DNA from: Cyclobacteriaceae bacterium
GTDB lineage: Bacteria > Bacteroidota > Bacteroidia > Cytophagales > Cyclobacteriaceae
Reading direction: 5' to 3'
DNA length: 64,000 bases
Assembly: GCA_020436085.1 (NCBI GenBank)
Contig: JAGQYM010000020.1
Coordinates: forward strand, 1-64,000
Shown here one piece after another: positions 52,287 to 60,849 of this stretch. Within the stretch, counting starts at the first letter, position 1. The number at the start of each line of letters is the position of its first letter. The notes under the pieces were generated by a model. That model was given only the letters and a program-made list of their open reading frames with translations, was not told where the DNA came from and searched no databases. The position numbers and the translations under genes are program-made.

Positions 52287-53777
52287 TTAAATTTTAAATT
52301 CCTTCAGAAATTTTTCCGCCTTCACAATATCATCGTGAAGTAAACGGTCTGTCTCTATAAACGGAACCCTCGACCTGAAAGTATTGACGAATTCCTCCAA
52401 AACGGGCGAGGTTTTCAATGGTCTCCTAAACTCCAGGGCTTGGGCGGCTGTCATCAGTTCGATGGCGAGGATGCTATACAGATTGTTAACCACCTTATAA
52501 AGTTTGGTTGCAGCATTGGCCCCCATGCTCACATGATCTTCCTGACCGTTTGAGGACACGATAGAATCTGCGCTCGCAGGAGTGCAAAGCTGTTTATTCT
52601 GGCTTACCAAGGATGCGGCTGTGTATTGTGGTATCATCAACCCTGAATTTATACCAGGGTTCGCAACCAGGTAATTGGGTAGGTCACGAGCACCAGAAAT
52701 CAATTGATAAGTTCTCCTTTCCGAAATGCTTCCCAATTCAGCCAAGCCAATGGCGAGGAAGTCCATCGCTAGCGCAAGCGGTTGACCGTGAAAGTTTCCT
52801 GCTGAAACAATTTTATCTTCATCCGGGAACACATTGGGGTTGTCTGTCACACTGTTGATTTCAGTAACAAATGTTTGTGACACAAAATCAATAACATCAG
52901 CAGTTGCCCCGTGCACCTGAGGAATACAACGAAATGAATAGGGATCCTGAACGTGCTTTTTTGATTGAGTAATTAGTGCGCTGCCTTCGAGTAACTTTTT
53001 TATTTCAGCTGCGACACTCGATTGACCTTTGTGATGGCGGATCGCATGGACCTGGGGATCGAAAGGTTCAATCCTTCCATCGAAGCTGTCTAGCGAAAGC
53101 GCACCAATGTAATTAGCAAGCTTTAGGAGTCGTTGCGCATGAAGCACAGACCAAACTCCGTACGCACTCATAAACTGTGTGCCATTCAACAAGGCTAATC
53201 CTTCTTTAGCTTTGAATGCGATCGGATTCAGTCCAAGTTTCTTTAGCGTAGCGTCACCGGATATTTTTTTGTCCTCATGATACACCTCACCCATTCCAAT
53301 CAAGGGAAGTGTTAGATGTGCGAGGGGAGCCAAATCGCCTGACGCGCCAAGGGATCCCATTTGATAAACAACGGGAAGAGCCTTGTTGTTGTAAAGTGCA
53401 ATGAGGTGCTGAATTGTTTCTAATTGAACGCCTGAATAACCGTAGGCTAAAGACTGTACTTTTAAAAAAAGCATCAGATGTACAATCTCCTGTGGAACTT
53501 CGTCACCCGTGCCGCATGCATGCGACATCACAAGATTTTGCTGAAGTTTTCCAAGCTCACTGCCATCAATATTTTTACTATAAAGTGATCCAAATCCTGT
53601 ATTTATACCATAAACCGAATTGCTTGATTCCTTTACTTTCTTGTCAAGATAGTCTCTGCACTTGATGACGCGGCTGCGGCTATCATCAGAAAGCTCGATA
53701 GAAAAATCAGAAGCCAGAAGTTGCCCAACCTGTTCGAGAGAAAGCGGTTCAGCAGAAATAGTGTACTTTTTATTCAC
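52287..53777 (-). CDS. hutH: Histidine ammonia-lyase
   Basis: Deaminates L-histidine to urocanate. The 496-residue protein has the MIO-forming Ala-Ser-Gly in GSLGASGDLAPLAHL, NTGFGSLYS near the N-terminus, and LVMSHACGTGDE, in which the Ser-His pair selects histidine over tyrosine or phenylalanine in this family. GNFHGQPLALAMD and TAPASADSI-like CTPASADSIVSSNGQEDHVS complete the active site. Other hut genes are absent from the window. Its ATG directly abuts the hisS stop. Confidence 0.93.
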   Translation of the reverse strand: MNKKYTISAEPLSLEQVGQLLASDFSIELSDDSRSRVIKCRDYLDKKVKESSNSVYGINTGFGSLYSKNIDGSELGKLQQNLVMSHACGTGDEVPQEIVHLMLFLKVQSLAYGYSGVQLETIQHLIALYNNKALPVVYQMGSLGASGDLAPLAHLTLPLIGMGEVYHEDKKISGDATLKKLGLNPIAFKAKEGLALLNGTQFMSAYGVWSVLHAQRLLKLANYIGALSLDSFDGRIEPFDPQVHAIRHHKGQSSVAAEIKKLLEGSALITQSKKHVQDPYSFRCIPQVHGATADVIDFVSQTFVTEINSVTDNPNVFPDEDKIVSAGNFHGQPLALAMDFLAIGLAELGSISERRTYQLISGARDLPNYLVANPGINSGLMIPQYTAASLVSQNKQLCTPASADSIVSSNGQEDHVSMGANAATKLYKVVNNLYSILAIELMTAAQALEFRRPLKTSPVLEEFVNTFRSRVPFIETDRLLHDDIVKAEKFLKEFKI

Positions 53778-55508
53778 TCAAAATTGAATTAATATTTCAT
53801 CCAGGGTCAGCGATTGCTGATCTCCTGTCTTCATGTTTCGGAATGAAAGTTTCCCGGACTTCATTTCATCTTCGCCAATCACCACCACGTAAGGAATTTT
53901 TTTCTTGTTGGCGTAGTCCAGTTGTTTTTTCAACTTAGTTATGTCAGGATAGATTTCAGCTGATATGCCATCTTTTCGCAATTCTTTCAATGCCGTGAAA
54001 CCATAGCTCATGGCTTTTTCATCGAGGTGTGCGATTAATACTTCAGAAGAAACGTCTGTCTCAGGCGGGAATAGATTAAGTTCCTCCATGGCATCGTAGA
54101 TGCGATCAAGGCCAAAAGAAATTCCAACTCCGGAAAGTTTTTCTTTTGAGCCAAACACACCTGTGAGGTTATCGTATCTTCCGCCACCACTCACACTTCC
54201 GATCGCCACGTTATTGATCTTTACTTCAAAGATCCCTCCTGTATAGTAGCTGAGTCCTCGTGCCAACGCGATATCCAAGTCAAATGAGTCTGCATGAAGG
54301 TCAAACTTCGACAGTATCTCAATCAGTGCCATCATGTCCTGAGTTCCCTTACTGCCTTTTTCGGTGTTGCCCAGCTTATTGTTCAAAAAATCAATCTTCT
54401 CAAGATTAGATCCCTTGAAGTTTAAGATTTGAAAAATAGTTTGAATGCTTGTTGGTAAAAAACCTCTAGAGATAAGTTCTTCTTTCACTTTTTCTTCACC
54501 GATTTTATCCAGCTTGTCGATAGCGACAAATAAGGCACTTTCATTTTCTTTTGCTTCCGCCAGTTCTGCGAGTCCTGACAAAATGCCGCGGTGATTCACC
54601 TTTACGGTGAAATCCTCAATTCCGAGGCCTGCCATCACCTCGCGGATCATCAATACAATTTCAGCTTCGCAAATGAGCGAATCTGTTCCAATGACGTCAG
54701 CATCGCATTGATAGAATTCACGATAACGTCCTTTCTGTGGTCTGTCTGCCCGCCACACCGGTTGAATTTGGAAACGCTTAAAAGGAATAGTGACTTCGTG
54801 ACGATTCATCACTACATAGCGTGCGAACGGGACGGTGAGGTCGTATTTGAGACCTTTCTCAGCTACGAATCTTACTGACTCTTGAGCAGAAATATTTTTA
54901 ACATTATTGGCTACTATGTGATTTCTAAGGATATCAGCAACCAATTTGTTTATAAACTCTTTTTCGAATTGCTTGAAATGCCAGTCGAGATCAGGATCAA
55001 CGAGTCCTTTAATCTTAAAAAACTCTCTTTCGATTTCTTGACAAATAAGGTCGGTTATGAAATCTGAATTTAGGAATTCATCAAGAGCTTGTTCCTCGTC
55101 CTGTGAAAGCTCCGTTGCACCACTAAATACAAATAGCCTTTGTGTTCTCCATGTCTTCTTTATTTCTATAAGGTCGTCACTCTTTGAGTGGGATACTTTA
55201 TAAACATTAGCAATTTTTTCCCGGACCAAGTTTAAGTAATCGATTAGCCGATCTTGGTTGCTCTCAAGTAATTTTGACTTGAGCAACTTGGTAAAATCGC
55301 CTGAATCCAATATCCTAAATAACAATTGATCTCCTTCCTCGCCATATTTTCCAGTCAATGTGGAGAGATTCTCCATGGCAGGCGTCTCCAATTGCTGGAA
55401 GCCGTATTTCTCAAAAACCTTCTTGATAACACCAATAATATATTGCCTTCGGGCCATCATGGCTGGTCCAAAATCTCTTGTTCCTTTTGGTAGTGTCGGT
55501 TTTTCCAT
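53778..55508 (-). CDS. hisS: Histidine--tRNA ligase with large internal insertion
   Basis: Class II synthetase for tRNA-His. Motif 2 is QPVWRADRPQKGRYREFYQC, the histidine motifs are LARGLSYYTGGIFEV and SVSGGGRYDNLTG, and motif 3 is GVGISFGLDRIYD. The product is 576 residues against about 420-460 usual. Between RILDSGDF (to residue 72) and LKYDLTVPFARYV (from about 219) there are 146 residues where relatives have about 24, so roughly 120 extra residues are inserted. The ATG at 55508 is preferred to an in-frame TTG at 55514. Confidence 0.93.
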   Translation of the reverse strand: MEKPTLPKGTRDFGPAMMARRQYIIGVIKKVFEKYGFQQLETPAMENLSTLTGKYGEEGDQLLFRILDSGDFTKLLKSKLLESNQDRLIDYLNLVREKIANVYKVSHSKSDDLIEIKKTWRTQRLFVFSGATELSQDEEQALDEFLNSDFITDLICQEIEREFFKIKGLVDPDLDWHFKQFEKEFINKLVADILRNHIVANNVKNISAQESVRFVAEKGLKYDLTVPFARYVVMNRHEVTIPFKRFQIQPVWRADRPQKGRYREFYQCDADVIGTDSLICEAEIVLMIREVMAGLGIEDFTVKVNHRGILSGLAELAEAKENESALFVAIDKLDKIGEEKVKEELISRGFLPTSIQTIFQILNFKGSNLEKIDFLNNKLGNTEKGSKGTQDMMALIEILSKFDLHADSFDLDIALARGLSYYTGGIFEVKINNVAIGSVSGGGRYDNLTGVFGSKEKLSGVGISFGLDRIYDAMEELNLFPPETDVSSEVLIAHLDEKAMSYGFTALKELRKDGISAEIYPDITKLKKQLDYANKKKIPYVVVIGEDEMKSGKLSFRNMKTGDQQSLTLDEILIQF

Positions 55509-55518
55509 GCGCAAAGGC

Positions 55519-55526
55519 CAAAACTA
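55519..55526 (-). promoter_or_regulatory. Candidate -7 element for hisS
   Basis: TAGTTTTG on the minus strand fits TAnnTTTG, 11 bases before the hisS ATG, which would give a very short leader. No -33 element is clear. Confidence 0.35.
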
Positions 55527-55578
55527 ACCCTAATTGGGCTGAATTGCATGATTTAGGCCTTTTATAAACGCGAAATTA

Positions 55579-55610
55579 TTTTTTAAGATTGCGGGATTCT
55601 GCTATTTTTG
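55579..55610 (+). promoter_or_regulatory. Bacteroidota-type promoter of the small basic protein gene
   Basis: A T-run at 55579-55584, an 18-bp spacer and an exact -7 element TATTTTTG at 55603-55610. Transcription would begin near 55617, which excludes the in-frame start at 55608 and supports ATG 55653. Confidence 0.6.
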
Positions 55611-55652
55611 CGGCCTCCTGCGAGACGCGGGGTTAACACAAAACGTAAGGCC

Positions 55653-55808
55653 ATGTCAGTAACCAGATTGAAGCGGAAAGTAAGAAAGGACAGAGCAATT
55701 GCTGCCCGCAGAAGAACCGATTTGAAGAACCAAAACTTCAAGCCTGTAATGAAGTCGGTTGATGTAGAAAAAATCAAGGAAGAATTCAAAGCCAAGAAAG
55801 GCAAGTAA
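55653..55808 (+). CDS. Small basic conserved protein, unknown function
   Basis: A 51-residue, highly basic protein beginning MSVTRLKRKVRKDRAIAARR, ending DVEKIKEEFKAKKGK. It resembles small conserved Bacteroidota proteins of unknown role; the charge suggests RNA or ribosome binding. It is not S21, whose signature is absent. A strong promoter lies upstream and a terminator directly downstream, so it is a monocistronic unit. Confidence 0.75.
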   Translation: MSVTRLKRKVRKDRAIAARRRTDLKNQNFKPVMKSVDVEKIKEEFKAKKGK

Positions 55809-55829
55809 TTTCGTCCTAATGAATAGCTG

Positions 55830-55857
55830 AAAGTCAGCTCATCGGGCTGACTTTTTT
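55830..55857 (+). terminator. Terminator after the small basic protein gene
   Basis: AAAGTCAGC (55830-55838) pairs with GCTGACTTT (55846-55854) around a 7-nt loop, followed by TTT. It touches the stop of the convergent phosphoesterase gene. Confidence 0.82.
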
Positions 55858-56362
55858 ATTTAATCGTCCCTCTCTTTCCTAACTCAATCACCTGCATATT
55901 CTGAATCTTTCCTTCAGCGAGTTCAAACCTCACAATGGTTTTGATGTGATGAAAACCATGATTACCTGCAGCACCTGGATTGAGGTATAACATATTATCA
56001 AACTGTGGATCGCGCTGGGCTTTCATGATGTGCGAGTGTCCACAAATCAACAGATCAGGCGGATGGCTTTTTAATTGCTTCATGATGCGCTCGTTGTATC
56101 GCGGAGGTGAGCCAGCAATATGCGTGATCCACACTTCTACACCTTCGCATGTGAACATCCAGTCTTCAGGAAATCGGTTGTAAAGGGATGAGCTGTCGAT
56201 GTTGCCAAACACGGCTCTCACGGTTTTCTTTTTTTCAAGTGCTTCAATGACAGCGATATCACCGATATCACCTGCATGCCATATTTCATCTACATCCTTG
56301 AAGTATTCCAAAATTTTCGGATCAAGAAATCCGTGCGTATCAGACAATAAACCAATTTTCAT
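55856..56362 (-). CDS. YfcE family metallophosphoesterase
   Basis: A 168-residue calcineurin-like phosphodiesterase of the YfcE/MJ0936 type. Metal ligands are seen in LLSDTHGFLD, EIWHAGDIGD, VFGNIDS, WITHIAGSPP and LLICGHSHIMKA, followed by LNPGAAGNHG. The physiological substrate is unknown. The gene is monocistronic. Confidence 0.92.
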   Translation of the reverse strand: MKIGLLSDTHGFLDPKILEYFKDVDEIWHAGDIGDIAVIEALEKKKTVRAVFGNIDSSSLYNRFPEDWMFTCEGVEVWITHIAGSPPRYNERIMKQLKSHPPDLLICGHSHIMKAQRDPQFDNMLYLNPGAAGNHGFHHIKTIVRFELAEGKIQNMQVIELGKRGTIK

Positions 56363-56424
56363 TTCTAATTCAGTTCCAATCTCAAAGAACTAACTTTATC
56401 CGAACATTTCAACAACAACTTCAT

Positions 56425-56922
56425 ATGACCGACTTCGCTGATTTTCTCGACTATTATGAAAAAGTGCGCGCACGAACGCTACGGGTTGCAGCTTGCATTC
56501 CAGCTGACAAAATAGAGTGGAGGATTAAAGAGGGAACGTTTTCGTTTGGAGACATACTGCGTCATCTTGGTGCAATCGAGAGACACATGTATGCTGAAAA
56601 CGCAAAACTAAAGCCAAGCCGGTATCAGGGTTGCGGAACGGAATTGGCCAGTGGATATGATAACGTCCTTTCATTTTTGAATGCAACCCACGAAGAGTCG
56701 ATGTCAATTTTTCGATCCCTAAGTGAGCAGGATTTTAGTAAAAAATGTGAAACGCCTGGTGGAGCGCAAATCACTATTTGGAAATGGCTTCGGCTAATGC
56801 CGGAGCATGAAATCCATCACAGAGGGCAATTGTATACCTACCTGTCAGTGCTCGGGGTAAAAACGCCTCCGATCTACGGACTTACCTCAGAGCAAGTGAT
56901 AGAACGGAGTTCGCGCGGATAA
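56425..56922 (+). CDS. DinB family protein
   Basis: A 165-residue four-helix-bundle protein of the DinB/YfiT-like superfamily. The metal-binding histidines are suggested by DILRHLGAIERHMY and RLMPEHEIHHRGQLYTYLSV, with the second motif typical of the family. Members include thiol-dependent transferases; the reaction here is unknown. The end is 7 bp from the convergent AraC gene. Confidence 0.87.
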   Translation: MTDFADFLDYYEKVRARTLRVAACIPADKIEWRIKEGTFSFGDILRHLGAIERHMYAENAKLKPSRYQGCGTELASGYDNVLSFLNATHEESMSIFRSLSEQDFSKKCETPGGAQITIWKWLRLMPEHEIHHRGQLYTYLSVLGVKTPPIYGLTSEQVIERSSRG

Positions 56923-56929
56923 TTTTTAT

Positions 56930-57829
56930 TTAGGCAATAATCTTCCTCAGCTCGTTGCGATAAGCTGAGGGGCTTTTGCCAGTAAACTGCTTGAATTCCT
57001 TATTAAAGTGTGAGAAGTTATTGAATCCGCACTCAAGACATACCTGAGAAATGCTCGAAGTTTCTTCTGATAAAAGTTTGGAAGCATGTACCAGCCGATA
57101 CTCGTTAACAAATCGGGTGAAGTTTTTCCCTGACTTCTTTTTGAAGAATCGGCAAAATGAGGGTACCGTCATGTGCGCAAGATCAGCAACTTCCTCAAGA
57201 GAGATAGATCGCTTAAAATTCGTTTGCACAAAATTGAATATCGTGTTCATCCGATCACTGTCTTGCAAGCTGACCTCCAGGATCAATCCTTCGCTGTTAA
57301 GTAATATGTATTCTTCTGAGTCGGCCAAAGTGTGGAGAACATCAAGCAAACGGATCAATCGGTCGTAGGCGTCAAGATCTTCTAATTCCTTCAATTTTAT
57401 TGCGACCTTTTCTTTTGTTTCACCGTGGAATGCAATGCCCATTCGCGCTCTTTCAAAAAGCATTTCAATTGGGTGCATCTCTGGGATAGTAAAAAAATTA
57501 GTACCCAGGAAATCTGGTTTCATCTGAACGATTGTTTCAGAGGCACTACCTGTTAGGCGGTCTGTAAATCCATAGTGTGGTAGATTAGACCCGATTAAAA
57601 GTAAGTCTCCTTCGCTGAAATAGGATAGGTGTTGACCAATATGCCTTCTCCCGCTTCCCTCGCTTACAGATACCAATTCCAACTCCGGATGAAAATGCCA
57701 GGTTGGCGCCTTGTTTTGGGTTTGATGGTTGAATTGCTTCAGGAAGAATGAACTCCCGAAAGTAGGTTGAATGGCTTCAAACTCAGCCTTCGTTTTCTTT
57801 ATGTTTCCGTCCCGCATTGTCATTTGCAC
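56930..57829 (-). CDS. AraC family transcriptional regulator
   Basis: A 299-residue regulator with an N-terminal cupin-like sensor (WHFHPELELVSVSEGSGRR, SEGDLLLIGSNLPHYGF) and a C-terminal double helix-turn-helix (about 200-297) with ISLEEVADLAHMTVPSFCRF and SQVCLECGFNNFSHFNKEFK. In Bacteroidota such proteins often control carbohydrate genes. It is divergent from the small secreted protein gene and near the GH3 glycosidase, possible targets by position only. Confidence 0.9.
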   Translation of the reverse strand: MQMTMRDGNIKKTKAEFEAIQPTFGSSFFLKQFNHQTQNKAPTWHFHPELELVSVSEGSGRRHIGQHLSYFSEGDLLLIGSNLPHYGFTDRLTGSASETIVQMKPDFLGTNFFTIPEMHPIEMLFERARMGIAFHGETKEKVAIKLKELEDLDAYDRLIRLLDVLHTLADSEEYILLNSEGLILEVSLQDSDRMNTIFNFVQTNFKRSISLEEVADLAHMTVPSFCRFFKKKSGKNFTRFVNEYRLVHASKLLSEETSSISQVCLECGFNNFSHFNKEFKQFTGKSPSAYRNELRKIIA

Positions 57830-57961
57830 TATAAAATTGTCAAAAGCCGCATTCTGTTATCTATGGTCTATTTGCCTGTTTATGTGCAAAATTAACCTTT
57901 AACGGCACAATATTTATTCACTTTGGTAATATAACACACAAACCAGCCAAAAAGGTGCAAG

Positions 57962-57989
57962 TTTAGCCTACCTGACCACTATACTTTTG
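57962..57989 (+). promoter_or_regulatory. Bacteroidota-type promoter of the small secreted protein gene
   Basis: TTTA at 57962-57965 and an exact -7 element TACTTTTG at 57982-57989, 16 bp apart. Transcription would start near 57996, giving a leader of about 48 bases to the ATG at 58044. Confidence 0.6.
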
Positions 57990-58043
57990 AGTTGTAATTG
58001 ATGCCGAAATGAGGTGTCAATTCAAAACCAAAAAAGAAACAAA

Positions 58044-58409
58044 ATGAAAAAGATGATTAAGAACGGATTGGTGGCAGCTGCTTTGATGTTTGCAGTTGCA
58101 GTTAGCGCGTCAGGTACGGAACTGCCTGTGAAAGTGGCGGTATCCGGAGAAAGATCAATAGGCTTGTTCATCAACGAGATTTTAGACAAAGTTTGGATTT
58201 CGCTGAGAGATGAAGATGGACAGGTCATCTACTCCAAGACCCTGAAAGGACAAAAGAATTACGCAGTTGAATATGACCTGCGCAATCTGCCTGATGGCTC
58301 TTACATGGTAGAGTTTGAAGATGCCAACCTGAGGAAAAGGGTCCACCTTGTGATCGTGGAGGGGAAAGTCGCGATCAGCAATCCGGTGGCTCAGGTGGTT
58401 AAAAAGTAA
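58044..58409 (+). CDS. Small secreted beta-rich protein
   Basis: A 121-residue exported protein: signal peptide (about 1-22, ending VSASG), then one beta-sandwich domain with SIGLFINEILDKVWISLRDE, YSKTLKGQKNY and DLRNLPDGSYMVEFED. The last motif resembles the sorting-domain strand pattern of type IX cargo, or DUF3244-like proteins, but the assignment is open. An ATG ten codons upstream is less likely, since signal sequences begin MKK. Flanked by its own promoter and terminator. Confidence 0.78.
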   Translation: MKKMIKNGLVAAALMFAVAVSASGTELPVKVAVSGERSIGLFINEILDKVWISLRDEDGQVIYSKTLKGQKNYAVEYDLRNLPDGSYMVEFEDANLRKRVHLVIVEGKVAISNPVAQVVKK

Positions 58410-58447
58410 ACCCAAACCTAGGTTCATTTGGGTTTCATGTTGGAAAG

Positions 58448-58471
58448 ACCGGGCGATAAGCCCGGTTTTTT
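58448..58471 (+). terminator. Terminator after the small secreted protein gene
   Basis: ACCGGGC (58448-58454) pairs with GCCCGGT (58460-58466) around the loop GATAA, followed by six T. Confidence 0.88.
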
Positions 58472-58556
58472 CATGCCCAAATTTTTATCCAGAGAACATC
58501 AAACCTTGATCGTTTAGCAGTAAATTGAAATTGCAGTCATCAAAAAATATTGACAG

Positions 58557-60812
58557 ATGAAATTCACTGTTCCACTTGCCATGGTGTTTGGAGTTCTAAT
58601 AGCCGGATGCTCCAATGATTCAACAAAAAAAGACAACAGAGTAGACCAATTGCTAAGCCAAATGACTCTCGAAGAAAAAGTGGGTCAACTTAATCAGTAC
58701 GCGGTTGGACCAGAGTTGACCGGGCCGGGAGAAAAGACAGGACAGACAAAAATTCGCTACGATCAACTGATGAGTGGACAGGTAGGCTCGGTGTTGAATG
58801 TACTCGGTGCAAAAAATGGACGTGAGATGCAGCAGCAGGTAGTTGAAAATACAAGACTGGGCATTCCTCTCGTCTTCGGCTACGATGTCATTCATGGATA
58901 CAAAACAATATTCCCTATTCCACTTGGTGAAAGTTCCTCGTGGGATTTGGGTCTGATGGAGGCGACCGCCAGAGTAGCGGCAGTTGAAACATCGGCTGCC
59001 GGAGTACAGTGGACGTTTGCGCCTATGATGGATGTAGGTCGCGACCCGAGATGGGGAAGAGTGATGGAAGGAGCGGGTGAAGATACGTACCTCGGTGCAG
59101 AAATTGCAAAAGCAAGAGTCAAAGGATTTCAGGGTGGTGATCTTTCTTCTACAAATACTATTGCAGCCTGTGCAAAGCACTTTGCTGGCTATGGATTTTC
59201 AGAATCCGGAAAAGATTACAACAACGTATACATCGGGCAGCATATGTTACTTAATACGGTGATACCTCCTTTCAAAGCGTCTGCCGAAGTTGGTGTAGCC
59301 ACATTTATGAATTCCTTCAATGATATTGACGGCATTCCGTCAACCGCCAACCCTTATCTGCTTCGCGATCTTTTGAAAGGTGATTGGAAATATGATGGAA
59401 TGGTAGTGTCAGATTGGAACTCAGTTGGAGAATTAATTCCACACGGGGTGGCCAGAAGCAAATATGAAGCTGCAAGAATGGCGATTAATGCTGGCTCCGA
59501 CATGGACATGGAAGGGGCTGCTTTCGTGGAGAACTTAAAACAACTAGTGGAAAAAGGAGAGGTGAGCATGAATGTGCTAGATGACGCTGTGAGACGTGTA
59601 TTGACGCTGAAACAAAGACTTGGTTTGCTGGACGATCCTTACAAATATTTCGATGAAGCCAGAGAGGCGGAGCAAATGATGAAAAAAGAACACCTTGACC
59701 TTGCCAGGGATGCCGCCCGCAAATCAATCGTGTTGTTAAAGAACGAAGGAAACCTTTTGCCGCTCAAAGCGAATCGAATTGCTGTTATCGGACCTCTTGC
59801 TAAAGACAAGGATACACCTATCGGCAACTGGCGTGCGGCTGCAGAACCTAATTCAGCAGTTTCACTATTCGAAGGCCTGACTGAAGGAATGCCGGATGTA
59901 AACTTCAGCTACGCAGAGGGATGCAAACTCTCAATTGGTCCCAACAACTTTGTCAATGAGTTACAAATTGAAAATAGCGATCGGTCAGGATTTGCAGAGG
60001 CCATTAGAGTGGCGCGTGGTGCTGAAGTTGTGATTATGAATTTGGGAGAACCAGCTTACATGTCAGGCGAGGCGCGAAGCAGGTCAGATATTGGACTTCC
60101 TGGATTGCAATTGGAACTACTTAAGGAAATTTACAAAGTAAATAAGAACATCGTGTTGGTGATGATGAACGGACGCCCATTGACGATCGAATGGGAAGCA
60201 GAAAATATTCCAGCGATAGTAGAAGCATGGCACCTTGGAAGTATGGCAGGACACGCGATTGCGGATGTCTTGTCAGGCAGGTACAATCCATCGGGAAAAC
60301 TGACGATGAGTTTCCCCAGATCGGTTGGACAAATTCCAGTTTACTATAATCACAAGATGTCGGGTCGACCCTCTACCGGACCAAATATGGTTTTCTACAC
60401 ACATCATATGGACGTTGACAGAGGTCCACGTTATCCATTTGGTTATGGATTGAGTTATTCAACCTTTTCATATTCACCAGTTGTGTTAAGCGATTCGGTA
60501 AAGGCAAATGGTAAGTCTATTACTGCCAAGGTCACAGTAACGAACAATAGTGCTGTTGATGGCGAAGAAGTTGTACAACTATACATCCGCGATGTGGTAG
60601 GAAGTATTACCCGGCCTGTGATGGAGCTAAAAGGATTTCAGAAAACCATGATTAGTGCAGGTGAGAGTAAAGAATTTACTTTTGAGATCACAGACGAGTT
60701 ACTCTCTTTTTATCGATTGGATTTCAGTTTCGGAACTGAGCCAGGTGACTTTGAAGTCTTTGTTGGCTCAAGCTCAGCGAATCTTCAGTCGGCAAGGTTT
60801 ACTTTGAAATGA
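58557..60812 (+). CDS. bglX: Secreted glycoside hydrolase family 3 beta-glucosidase
   Basis: A 751-residue GH3 enzyme, probably hydrolysing beta-glucosides in the periplasm or at the surface. It starts as a lipoprotein (LIAGC, Cys18). The TIM-barrel domain has MTLEEKVGQLNQYAVG, GYDVIHGYKTIFPIPLG, KHFAGYG and the nucleophile Asp in GMVVSDWNSVGEL; the alpha/beta sandwich domain has KSIVLLKNEGNLLPL and LGEPAYMSGEARSR; a fibronectin-like C-terminus follows. The gene symbol is by best likeness. Confidence 0.92.
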   Translation: MKFTVPLAMVFGVLIAGCSNDSTKKDNRVDQLLSQMTLEEKVGQLNQYAVGPELTGPGEKTGQTKIRYDQLMSGQVGSVLNVLGAKNGREMQQQVVENTRLGIPLVFGYDVIHGYKTIFPIPLGESSSWDLGLMEATARVAAVETSAAGVQWTFAPMMDVGRDPRWGRVMEGAGEDTYLGAEIAKARVKGFQGGDLSSTNTIAACAKHFAGYGFSESGKDYNNVYIGQHMLLNTVIPPFKASAEVGVATFMNSFNDIDGIPSTANPYLLRDLLKGDWKYDGMVVSDWNSVGELIPHGVARSKYEAARMAINAGSDMDMEGAAFVENLKQLVEKGEVSMNVLDDAVRRVLTLKQRLGLLDDPYKYFDEAREAEQMMKKEHLDLARDAARKSIVLLKNEGNLLPLKANRIAVIGPLAKDKDTPIGNWRAAAEPNSAVSLFEGLTEGMPDVNFSYAEGCKLSIGPNNFVNELQIENSDRSGFAEAIRVARGAEVVIMNLGEPAYMSGEARSRSDIGLPGLQLELLKEIYKVNKNIVLVMMNGRPLTIEWEAENIPAIVEAWHLGSMAGHAIADVLSGRYNPSGKLTMSFPRSVGQIPVYYNHKMSGRPSTGPNMVFYTHHMDVDRGPRYPFGYGLSYSTFSYSPVVLSDSVKANGKSITAKVTVTNNSAVDGEEVVQLYIRDVVGSITRPVMELKGFQKTMISAGESKEFTFEITDELLSFYRLDFSFGTEPGDFEVFVGSSSANLQSARFTLK

Positions 60813-60849
60813 TCTCGTCCGTTTTTTTTTGGATCGAGCAAATGCATTT

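Noticed and set aside
55608-55652. Upstream start for the small basic protein
   Set aside because: It lies on the -7 promoter element, so it would not be in the transcript.
55653-55808. Identification of the small basic protein as ribosomal protein S21
   Set aside because: Length and basic character are similar, but the S21 signature is not present.
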